From NCBI GenBank assembly GCA_024195265.1, contig JAJLRJ010000010.1, forward strand, positions 36,255,126 through 36,319,125: 64,000 nt of DNA, in the 5' to 3' direction. The notes under the pieces are model-generated. The model was not told the origin of the DNA and did not search any database. It worked only from the letters and a program-made list of their open reading frames with translations. The position numbers were made by a program, and so were the translations under genes. This document shows positions 33,659-45,600 of this stretch, one piece after another (within the stretch, counting starts at the first letter, position 1; every line of letters starts with the position of its first letter). This stretch comes from Dendrophyllia cribrosa (Eukaryota > Cnidaria > Anthozoa > Scleractinia > Dendrophylliidae).

Positions 33659-36600
33659 TCAGCTTCTGGAGTATCGGGTATTAATTAGAGATTCTTTCAT
33701 CTCAGTCTGCAATTGTGGCAGACATTCTGCAACAATTCAAAACATCGACTCGCACTAACCTGCAGTAATTCAACATTCTTCCGTGCTGCATCATTTAGAA
33801 GAGCAGGTTGTGAAGGACTCAAGTGAGATGCCGTGTTAAGCTGAAAGGTCTGCAAAACACAAGTTGTGAGCTATTTTAGATCATTTTCATCTATGTATTA
33901 AGCAGTTTGTTTTTCTGGCGTTCAGAGCATGCAACATTAAAGATAACCTAATGATGTTTAATAATTGAGTTACAGGGAAAAGAATACATGTATTTAGATT
34001 AATTAGATACCTTAGTATGCAGCCACCATGTTGGAGCACCACTTTGGTATGTACCAACATGGCAGAGGCCACATTTGCATTTTTAAGAAATTCTTGAAAT
34101 TTAGTTCTCAAACTCATTAATAATTCATGACGAAAATACATTAATAAGGAAATTAATGTTTAACAGGTGTTTGGAAATCAGTTGAAACACTCCTCATTTT
34201 TGTATTCTTAATTTCTCCTTCTAAAATCATTTTGTTTAAGAAGTAATATCAAACATTCAACACAGTATTTCATCAGATTTCCAAACACCGAGCGATCTGT
34301 TCACGACGCTAAGTGGAAGAAATATGTACTGAATGCTCAGGCTGGCAGCCAAATTACATGAGTATATTATGCTTTTATTTTAACAAAATAACGTTAATAC
34401 CAAATACTTTCCTTGTTCTTTATTTTTGTTCCTTATTTTATAGAGTTTATTATAGGGTTACATGTATATAGTTTTTCTTTTTTCCTGATGAAACACTGTG
34501 TCTCATGTTTGATATATTACTTCAACGATTCAAAAGACCTCAGATTTGCAATCCTTGCTTTTATTAGAAAAGCTAGTTATACAAACTGAGTGAAAAATAC
34601 CTGTTTTCGTTTTGCAGATGATCAAAACGTTTAATTGCACTGCCCAAAATTTTAAAATGCTATATCTCCAAAGCAATGAAATGCATTGACATGAAACTTG
34701 TCATTACAATTACTATTGCTGATATGAAGAACTTGTTAAAAGATGGGCCAGGCAGAATAAGCTGTTTAGATTTTAGAATTTTGATGAGGTCAGACAGGTG
34801 AAAACGGTGAACATGCAAACTATTATTATCTACAAGATGGAAATTAAATGCAAATTAAACCATGCAGCTCTCACCTGTCCATTGCCCAGGGGAATAAGAA
34901 CCTGTGCACTTGACGTAGCAGTTCCATGGTTGACAATTGGTGAGCCACTTAATGACATGATTCTGAAAAATAAAAGTTATAAAACACAATTGTTTTCCTT
35001 AGACATTATTTTCATTGTGAATGTCTCTTAATGTTGTTCTTAAAGGAATATACATGTTAATTACACTGAACAGCTCCCCTCATGTACCTTCATACACGTG
35101 CCTTCGGCATGGTCCATAAACTTACAAAAAAACAATTCAACCAATATTTTCCCAATACAGACCTCACATTAGTTCAATAAAGTTTAATTTACTATATCAA
35201 ATATGGCATTTTTAAAAAATTGGCGATAAATTAATGCAACCATTCTCGGCTAACATGGTGTGCGTGCCAACGCTAAGCATATTCTTGCATTTTTCAAGCC
35301 ACTTTCATGCGAAAAGGTTTAACAAAAATTGTCCACCAAACATGAGGAAAAATGTTTCTCCTTAATAGAAAACAGTTTTAATTTGTTGATTGTTTCATAA
35401 AAAGAAATTTGGCAAAATGAGTTTGTGAGAGTCCATCTTAGCAGTCCATATTTTCAAAATTCAGACTGCTCAGGGAACCAATCAGAAATGCTACTTTTTA
35501 TCGTGGACCATGCAGTTTTACATAATATAATAAGTAGACTGTCTTACAGTTTGCTGTAAAACTTTCTTAAAAAATTATAACTTATATAATTACATCCCTG
35601 TGATATTAATAGCTCACCTTTCTCCGGCTCTGGGCTCACGCAGCAGAGCAGGGGTCAATGGTAACCTAAAAATACATGGAAGAAAACATTAATAAAGTGG
35701 AACTGAAAACCTCCTTCCATATAAAGACATAAAATCAATCCATGATTCTGATTGGTCAGTTGCAACTTCTAATAATCCCCAGCAGGGTAATGAACCTATA
35801 GGGGGAGGTTGCATGCTTCTATTTGATAAGCTTCTGGTATAGTGTATACTATATTTAAAAATGTTCAAGATAACTGGTGATCAATTGAAAAATAATTATC
35901 ACCTTATAATTCAGCAATAATTGACTAACCGTGGATCAAACTTTGGCGTCACCATCGGCGTGTAGCTCTGTGGCACTGACTGTGCAGCTGGAGTCACAAA
36001 TTGCGCTTTAGATTGCACTCGTTTGCTAAGAAAAGGATGACGAAAATAAGACAACATTACCATAAGAGTAAGAAAGCTTAGACAAGTACAAATAGGATCT
36101 GCAAATTACTAGATTGAAGGACACTGGAAAGGATGTCCTAAATGATGTTTTTTCTTGAAGAACCAAACTGCTAGACATTAATTATACCTGTATTGAGCAG
36201 CAAATTAGTATATGTTTGCAACAAATAATATATATTATCTATTTTATAATATGACCGTATAGCCCCGCTGATGCAATCCTACAGAAAATAGAATCGCAAG
36301 GTGATGTGAGCGCGGCCCGACCGGTTGATGTGAGGCGGTCCTGAAAAAGCCATCCGGCCCTGCTCCAGTTCAAGCGACCTCGCACTGCACAACTATTCTT
36401 GTACTTTCTAGCCATATTATAAAATACTTATTGACTGAGTTAGGTCGGGCCGGATGAGAAAATATTTGGCTCTCGGTCGTGGTGCACAGACCTCGCTGCA
36501 CTCGGTCCAATTACGCCATGACCTAATGAGCTAAATATTTTCCCGTCCGGTCCTCCCACTCAGTCAATATTAAGTACATTATATTTCCAATGGAACAACC

Positions 36601-39600
36601 CTATAATGTATTTGCTTGTGCCACCAAATAATTCTCTATACCTTGTACGTTTGCCAGTTGAGGGGGGTGGCATTTTGACATCATTGTCTTTTGTTTTGCG
36701 AGCCTTAGCTGATCTTGTGCCTTTATCAACTGTGTTTGGAGAGGCATCCTTCCTCTGAAAAGTAGTACCACATCAGCATAAATAAAATTCTATTTTCACT
36801 CTTAGGGTGGGGGACAAAAAGTCTCGCCCGGTTTTCTGGGGCTTTCTTGCCCAACTGGCAAGTCATCCACAGACTAAAAAGTGCCCCATAAAACAACTTT
36901 AGACAGTTACAACTGTAAGTAAAACTTAAGAGTGCAGCTTGTGTAAAAGGCAAGCTGGAACCAAGCTTTCATTGAGCCACATAGAGTCAACCATGTTGTG
37001 TGATGTGATTTGGTTGTAACTTGTAAGTGGGGGAATAAAATTCTTTTAAAAGTATGGTACAGATTGTTGCTCTTGCTTTGTAGAGCCATTTGATGAAAAT
37101 AATTGCAAAATCCTAAAATGTGATGTCAGTCACAATTCCAATGAAAACTGTTAAGTGGCTACTCTCCCAGGGTGTGTGCAAACTTTACAGTTGTTTTTAA
37201 TTAGCAGCAAGAAATTTTTACAAAATTTTGATCTTCTTGACACTGTTAAGACCAAAAAGGTTTGAGTAATAATTTAATACACCTTCAATAATTTCCTCGC
37301 TCCCTTTTTCTAACAACCCGTCCACAAAAACCCCCTCCAGGGGAATTTTACACTAAATATATTGATATCAACGAGAAGGGGGATTCACAAGGCTCAGGAA
37401 GTAAAAGAAAAGCCCAGGCTACAAAAATAAGGGTTAAGGAAATTAGCTCCCTCTTCTCCTTACATATGTAGCTAGTCCTGCATTAAAAATATAAACAGAA
37501 CATTTAAATGACGTACCTTTTTTGAACGTAAAGATCTGGAAGTAGTGGTTGGTTCTGAAAGCACGGGTTCCTGTTTACAAAATAAATCAGGATAAATATT
37601 ACTTAACTTATTAAACATAATTATCTATGAATGAGAATCAGTAAGGACAGTTGGTGAGCAAGTAAGATACAGGCAATGGAAATGGTTACCGTACATGTAG
37701 GTCATGACTAATGTTTTAAAAATGTCACCTGACAAGAACCCCAAGATCGCACTAACATGGACACCAGAAGGCTAGTGTACATGTAGGAGACCAGGGGAAG
37801 GTCAAAAGAGATGTGGCAGAGAACCGTTGATAAAAAAAGGGACACAGCTAGGATTTAGAACCTGGAGAGAAGCAGAGACTGCAACCAGAGACATAACAAC
37901 TTAAATGAGGAGGATTGATGGCCCTATTCTCCACCGGGAGAGAGAGGATAGATGATGATGAATTATATATCAAGCCTTTCATAGAAACACTGCCTTATAC
38001 TGTACATGTAATTTATACTTTTTCAACTGCGATTTCTTAATACTCACAGTAAATTTGACAGTTGCACTTTGATCTTCTTTTCTGACTTTAAATCCTATAT
38101 AAAAAATAAAAAGAACACAAGCAAGTTACTGGTATTTATTTGAGCCTGGCATGCATTAAGGAAAGTTTTCCTTTGTACTTCCATAAGTTTGAAATGACAA
38201 AAAGTTTGAAATTGTCAATAATAATGTTGTATAAATAAGTACATTTTATAAACACCTCACCTGTAGTTGTAGGAGTTTTTAATGGCAGGTTCCCTACTTC
38301 AGTCAATGGACCTCTGTTAAAAATTAAAACACAGTGTCATCAACGTGCTACTTCACTTTAAAGCTTGCATGGTTCACACGTGACATCACGGCATAATCAT
38401 TGGTGAGGTCATGCAAATTCAAAACACAACTTATCTCAATGTCACCAGTGTGAACAACACAACATACATGTATAACAACATAATAGGAACATGATAACAT
38501 AAACGTAACATAACATCTATCTCATTGTGTCCATGTTCTTATGTCATTATGTCGCTGGTGTGAACCAGGCTTAATCGCCACAGTTTTTATAAAAATTAAA
38601 ACTGAGGCACAAGTAGAGCTAAACTTGACTTAATAGAGGTGTCCCTTAATAGAGGTGTTCCTTAATGGAAGGGTCCTCTTAATAGAGCTGTCCCCTTAAT
38701 AGAGGTGTTCCCTATAGAGGTGTCCCTTAATGGAAGGGTCCTCTTAATAGAGGTGTACCTTTAATAGAGGTGTCCCCTTAATAGAGGTGTCCCCTTAATA
38801 GAGGTGTCCCCTTAATAGAGGTGTCCCCTTAATAGAGGTGTTCCCTTAAAGGAAGGGTCCCTTAATGGAAGGGTCCTCTTAATAGAGGTGTCCCCTTAAT
38901 AGAGGTGTCTCCTTAATAGAGGTGTTAACTTAATGGAGGTGTCCCCTTAATGGAGATGTCCACTTATAATGGAGGTGTCCCCTTAATGGAGGTGTGCCCT
39001 TACTACTGAGGTGTCCCCTTAATCAAGGTGTCCTCCACCCCCTTAATAGAGGTGTCTCCTTAATGGAGATGTCCCATTAATGAAGATGTACCCTTAATGG
39101 AGGTGTGCCCTTCATGGAGGTGTCCCCTTAATGGAAGTGTCCCCTTAATGGAGGTGTGCCCTTAAGGACGTTCGCGCGAAAATCTTCTAACATTGATTTT
39201 TTTATAAAACTTTTGCTACAGCTAGGTTATGAAGTACTCGTGTCAGAAATGCAAAAAAATGAGGGGGTCACCGACTTCGTTTCTGAGATAAGCTATCTGA
39301 AAGGCGACCCTAATTTTGAAAAATTGGTCTCCCTTACGGGATGTGATCCAAATGTCTGTTAGTCTAAAAATATTGCAAATGAATCTCTAAAATGCAACTT
39401 TCTTTCCCAAATTTTATGTGAGTAGGTCTGTTCAGCTAATTCATTCAACTGGTGACGTTTCTTGAAGTAAATTTCATCTTTAAACGACAGCATTTGCAAA
39501 CTCTGACAGCCGCAAGTTGGCAGGATTCGATGGTGCGCGGGTAGAAAAATGGAAAAAAATTTTAACTTCCTACATTGATTTTTTGTTCATTTTTTCACAA

Positions 39601-42600
39601 TCTGTCGAGAATTGGCAAAGAAAATTATCTATGAAAAAAAAATTGGGGGTCAACAACCATCCAAGCGAGTTAAATCTAAGCAAAGTTAACGCAACCGCTA
39701 TCAGCCCTTTATGTGCTTAGATTTTCTTCTCTTGAGCGCGCGCTCGTGCATGACGAAGCATGGCGTTGCGACATGAATTGGTGCGCAGTAAGGATGCACA
39801 TAAACAATTAGCGTGAACGTCCTTAATAGAGGTGTCCCCTTAATGGAGTTGTCCCCTTAATGGAGGTGTCCCCTTAATGAAGGTGTCCCCTTAATGGAGG
39901 TCGTAGAGGTTCCACTGTACATGTACATGTATGTACAATGCAATTACCATCAAAATTTTAAACATACATGTGCCTGGCAGCCAAGTCGGAAGCAGGATTT
40001 AAAATTGATCTTGTCACTTCACTGATAATGTCAGATGCCTTGAAAATAATACAAATACAGGTAAAGTAGTAGAAAGTATTAGAAAACATGTAGAAGTTGA
40101 ATCTTGTATTTCACTGAAGAAAAGATCATGAGCTTAAAGTATGTGGCCAATACTAGGCATCATGTTTAACTCGTAAATAGGTGAAGCGTTGAAGGAGGTA
40201 TAGCATATGGGGACAAAATAATATTATACAAATTAATTTCACTCCTTCCATCCATCCATCAGGGAGGGAGGGAGCAGAGGTAGTGCAGTGGTGAGAGCAC
40301 TCACCTCCCACCAATGTAGCCCAGGTTCGATTCCCGCCCCGGTGTCATATGTGGGTTAAGTTTGTTGTTGGTTCTCGTCCTTGCTCCGAGGGTTTTTCTC
40401 CGGGTATACTCCGGTGTCATATGTGGGTTGAGTTTGTTGTTGGTTCTCGTCCTTGCTCCGAGGGTTTTTCTCCAGGTACTCCGGCGTCATATGTGGGTTA
40501 AGTTTGTTGTTGGTTCTCGTCCTTGCTCCGAGGGTTTTTCTCCGGGTTCTCCGGTTTTCCTCCCTCCACAAAAACCAACATAGTCTAGCGGTTATCGACC
40601 AAAAAAAGGCTGAATTGTTCAAATTAGTGATAAAAGCATGAAACTTTGGTAAATTACTAATGGCCCCAAGGGTGGTAAATCCTGATATAGGGCCAAGCCG
40701 AGTTAAGCTCTGGAGGCGGGAACTGCGCATGTCAGAAACTTCTCAGCATGAAATCGAGTCTGAAAAATAAAAATCCCCCAGAATCTTGTATTTTGAGTCA
40801 TTTGTAAATGTAAATGCCCAGAAGTAACATTTAGGTCATTTTCATGCCCGTAACATTCATTTCAGATCTTAAAATATTGTCACATGCTTATAATGCTTGT
40901 TCACATTCACTATGCTTGGGTACCCTGTGGTAAGACTAGATATTAGGGTTTCTTGCTGTGACAAGCTCTCTTTTTTGATGGAGAGTGCCTTTTCTCAGCA
41001 ATAAAAACTTCATTTGATCCATCTCAGGTATAGCTTTATCATCGATAGCCCATAATACTTAACAAATGGCTTGGCACCCTGTGTAAATATAGAATTATAG
41101 CTTTCCTGTTGAAAATACTTACTTTTTGAAAAAAAAAATCCATTTTCATCAAGAAGAGCTTTATAAAGGTAGTTATCTTTCAAAACCTATAAATGTTAGC
41201 CTATGAAACTTAACAATAAAATTAGGTACCCATTCCTCGAATACTAAGACTGGATCGATAGTATTAAATTCTTCCAATGCAATGGAAATGTGTGAACATG
41301 CATCTTGTTTGTTGCAAGAACTGCTAAAATACAAAAATTGACACAAATTGATTAAAAACGGTTAAAAAAAACCAGTGAATTCATAGAAATACTCCCTTAC
41401 TAGTACCCAGGCCCTCAGCAGTTTTCAAAATGGCTGCGCCCATGTGTACTTACAGTCACATCAAGTAAGTAATCAAATTTGATTTTAAATGAAAAAGATA
41501 ACGCTTTTTCTTTAAATATTCTAAAAAACGAATCGTTATCCTCAACTGCCAATAGTTAATCAACTTTTAAAAGAATTCATAGCAAAATAATCAAAATAAT
41601 TAAGATAAAAGCTTCTAAAGATGTTCGTTCGATAGATCAATGAAATCATATTTTGTGTTGTAGATAAAATGGATTGGAACAAGTGTATTATTTGTCAGAA
41701 AAGTAGCCAGGAAAGCTTACAGTGCCCGGCAAACTCGAAACGAAAAGATATTGGAGCTGGTTATGTTTCGTTTGCCCATCTACTTGAGGAATTTAAAAGT
41801 TTTGGAGTCAAGGTGACATATTGCGAAAGCGAGCTTTCAGATACGAATCAACAACTCGAGCACGTCCTTTTAGAAAATAAAGCCCGCTGGCATAAGTCTT
41901 GTAGAGACAATTTTAACACTACGAAACTAGGGCGTGTTAAGAGAAAATTAAGAGACCAAGCCAGTGAAGAAGAGGCTGAAGAAGGAACAAGAGAGGAGAT
42001 AATCTCCAGTCCTGTGAAGGCTAGGCGAGCTAGTACTGGCCAGCATAACTCTCATACCCTCGACCAATGTTTTTTCTGTGAAGAGCATGACTCTTCTAAT
42101 CTCCATTCAGCATTAACGTTTGAGGTAGACAAGAAGGTACGGGAATGCGCTGCTCTTCTTAATGATGGAAAGCTTATTGCAAAACTCACTAGTGGAGATA
42201 TGATTGCCATTGAGGCAAAGTATCATTCAAAGTGCCTTGTTAGTCTGTACAATAGGGCTAGATCGCTGAAGCAACAACAGGTAGCAGAGGCTTCCTATGC
42301 CGAGGCAGTGGAACTGAGCGAGCTTGCATTTGCAGAGCTGGTTGCCTATATTGAAGAGGTCTTAGAAGAAGATGAGCCTACCCTTTTAACCTTATCTGAT
42401 TTAGTGAAGTTTTATACTTCTAGACTCGAACATTTCTTGAAGGCGGAATGCGGAAAGGTAAATGCAACTCCGCTTAAGGAGAGGATACTAGAGGCCTTTC
42501 CATCTCTCACCGCCCATAGTGAAGGCAGGGAAGTCCATCTTGCACTGAAAGATGAAATTGGAGTTATGTTAACAAGAGCTAAAAAGATGGATTTGGATGC

Positions 42601-45600
42601 AACGTCTTTAGCACGAGCCGCACACATTGTTCGAAGAGAGATATTGAACGTTAAGAACACTTTCAACGGTTCATTTCCTCCCGATTGCCAGCCAAATTCT
42701 GTCCCTGCTTCCCTTCTGACACTACTTGGTATGATCGTTAAAGGTCCAACAACGAATGTCGACCCATATGAAAGCCAAGCTTGTCTGTCAATCGCCCAGT
42801 TAATAGTGTACAACTCTATCTAAAGAGCACGACTTCGACCTGACGCCACCGGCAGCACTCATCATCTAAGAGCGAGGGAGTGCCCGCTTCCGATCTACAC
42901 AGCCCTGAAAGTTCATGGTGCAACTAGAGACAGATCGCTGATTGATACGTTCTACAATCTCGGTATCTCAATATCCTATGATAGGCTTATGTCTGTTTCC
43001 ACCGAAACCACAAACAGTGTTTTAGACAGATATGAACGCGAAGGTGTCGTCTGCCCTTCCAAACTAAGAGGGGGACTCTTTACAACTTCAGCAGTCGACA
43101 ATATAAATCATAATCCAAGCTCGACCTCTTCACATGGTTCATTTCATGGCACTGCAATTTCTCTTGTGCAACATCCTTCAGATGAGCAACTAGGACCAGC
43201 AAGAGATCCCGACACCTTTGATGCCACCAAGCCGACTGTCACTAAGAAAATAGCCCAATTGCCATGAAGTTATAGCGATTTAACTCCTATAGCATTACCA
43301 GTTAGTGATCTCAGGGCACCAGAGCTCCCGCGTGGCATGTCGATTCCTGTCTCTACCAGAGATGATAACAGTGGTATCCAAGAGGAGGAAGACTGGCTCC
43401 GTAACATCGAGAAGTTGTTATCGAAGGAGAAGCTAGGACCAAAGGACTTTGCGTCATGGGCGGCATTCAGAGCGGAGAAATCTTCTCTGAATGGAAGAAA
43501 CCCGGCAATCATCTCTCTCTTGCCAATGTTCGTAGAGAACGCACATTCTCTGGCAATGATTGCGCACAGCATGAAAGTCGTCAAGCTGGCCATACAACAT
43601 GTCAATCCTTCTCAAGTTCCGGTTATTGCACTTGACCAACCATTGTTTGCCCTGGCAAAGCAGATTCAGTGGTCATTGGTCGAATACAACGAAGACCGAT
43701 TCGTAGTGATGCTCGGAGGACTGCATATTGAAATGGCGGCTTTTAAAATGCTGGGAAAGTGGGTAAGCGGCAGCGGCTGGGCAGAAGCAATCTGCAATGC
43801 TGGGGTGGCGACACAAGGCGTGGCAGAGTCGTTCTTAACAGCTAGCCATCTAACCCGTACTCGCCGCGCACACCAAGTGACGGCTGCCAGTTTGTTCGTC
43901 CTGATGCGCACAGCATACAACGACTACAAAGCCAGAATGAAAGAGAACGAGAGTTCGATGTCTGAGGAAGAATGGAAGAAGGCTATGGCTGAAAAGTGCC
44001 CACAGTTCCGATACTGGGCTTCAGTGCTCGACTTGGAATTGGCCTGCTTTTCGCCTAGTAAGAGCGTTTAGAGAAGCCAACTTCAACATGTATGTGCAGT
44101 CCATACGTGAGTTACTACCCTGGATGTTTGCAATGGATCATGGAAACTATGCAAGGTGGCTATCCGTACATTATCGCGATATGTGTATCCTATCTTCCAA
44201 GCATTCTGATGTGTACAACCATTTCCAGGAAGGCTGTTTTACTGTGCACAAGACCTCCAGGCGATTCTCGTCCATTGCGTTTGACCATGCTCACGAGCAA
44301 GTAAATGCAGGAGTGAAAGGCGACGGAGGGGCCGTCGGTCTTACAGAGAACCCAGCTGCACTAAGAAGATGGATGGTGGCAGGTCCCGAGACAGATCGGA
44401 TGATTCAAGAATTCGAGGGCGACAGCACCGCAACTGATGAATACGACCACCACGAGCAGAAAAAAGGCATTTCTAAAAGATGTCGTCAACACGATATCTT
44501 CATTCGAGGAACTGGGTAACCCTTTCAAGGAAGAAGGTCCGCATCTTATGGCACTCCACACAAAGAATATCATGGACAGGCCCGTAGGAGTAGGGGGGGC
44601 CGGGTAGGCCCGTGCCCCCCCACTTTTCGGGTGAAAATTAAAAAAAAGAAGACTGCCACTTAACCGTCGAAAATATTGAAGGGGTCTCGGCCGACAACAG
44701 TCGATCGTGCCCTCTCACTTTCAAATTCGTTCCTACTGGCCTGATGGACGACTCGGTAACCTCAACTGTGAGCAATGCCAGAAAACTTGGAGGGGATCAA
44801 TTCAACACTTTCCTCAAGGAACGTCTTGTAGATCGCAGCAGGCCAGTCTCGGATCCCTTGAAGAGGAATAATCTTCCGACGCTTGACGCTCCGAAGAAAA
44901 AGAATCTCTCGAAGGATAAGGCTAAAGTTGGTGTTTTGAAGGAAGACTGCTCGTTATTTGCTCGCCTTTACATAGCCTGTCAAGTCTGTGATGGCGACTT
45001 GGAAGATTTCTTCAAGTTCGAGAATCAGCCTTGGCCACCGTCATTGTCAGACCTCGGGAAGCTCAAGGGAGGCCAGAAAGCAGACTTGCTGACGTGTTTA
45101 CTCCAAAGTGATCAAACTGCTACTCGAGCAATAGCAGACGCAGTGATTCTTGATGGAGCTGTCATCGTACAGATGCTGAAACCAGAATTATCAGTCACAT
45201 TCGAAGAGTTCTCAAATGACGTGTTTCTTCCCTATGTTCTGAAGCACCTTGAAACTGCCACCCGAGTTGACCTCGTGTGGGATGTGTACAAGGATGATTC
45301 CCTCAAAAAAGCCCTGAGAGAGAAAAGGGGCTCTGGTCAAAGGCGTTAAGTCCTGGGATCAACCAATATTCCTAAAGACTGGAAAGGCTTTCTAAGAGTC
45401 GACGAAAACAAGGATGAATTGTTCAAGCTTCTTGCTAACAAGGTATGAAACCAATGTTAACTAATGCAAATTCTGAAATGTGCGACTGATTCTTATATGC
45501 CCACTTCAAACACTACATTATAATAAAACTTTTGATATTACAGGTGGTTTCTGTGGCGCTTCCCGAAGGAAAAGCAATCTACTCTACCCATGGGAATGAC

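Noticed and set aside
38633..39161. Regularly repeated array resembling a CRISPR
   Set aside because: Contiguous 18-bp units without spacers, in an animal intron.
40356..40730. 124-aa minus-strand ORF with repeated peptide
   Set aside because: It is the translation of the triplicated SINE body and TIR edge.
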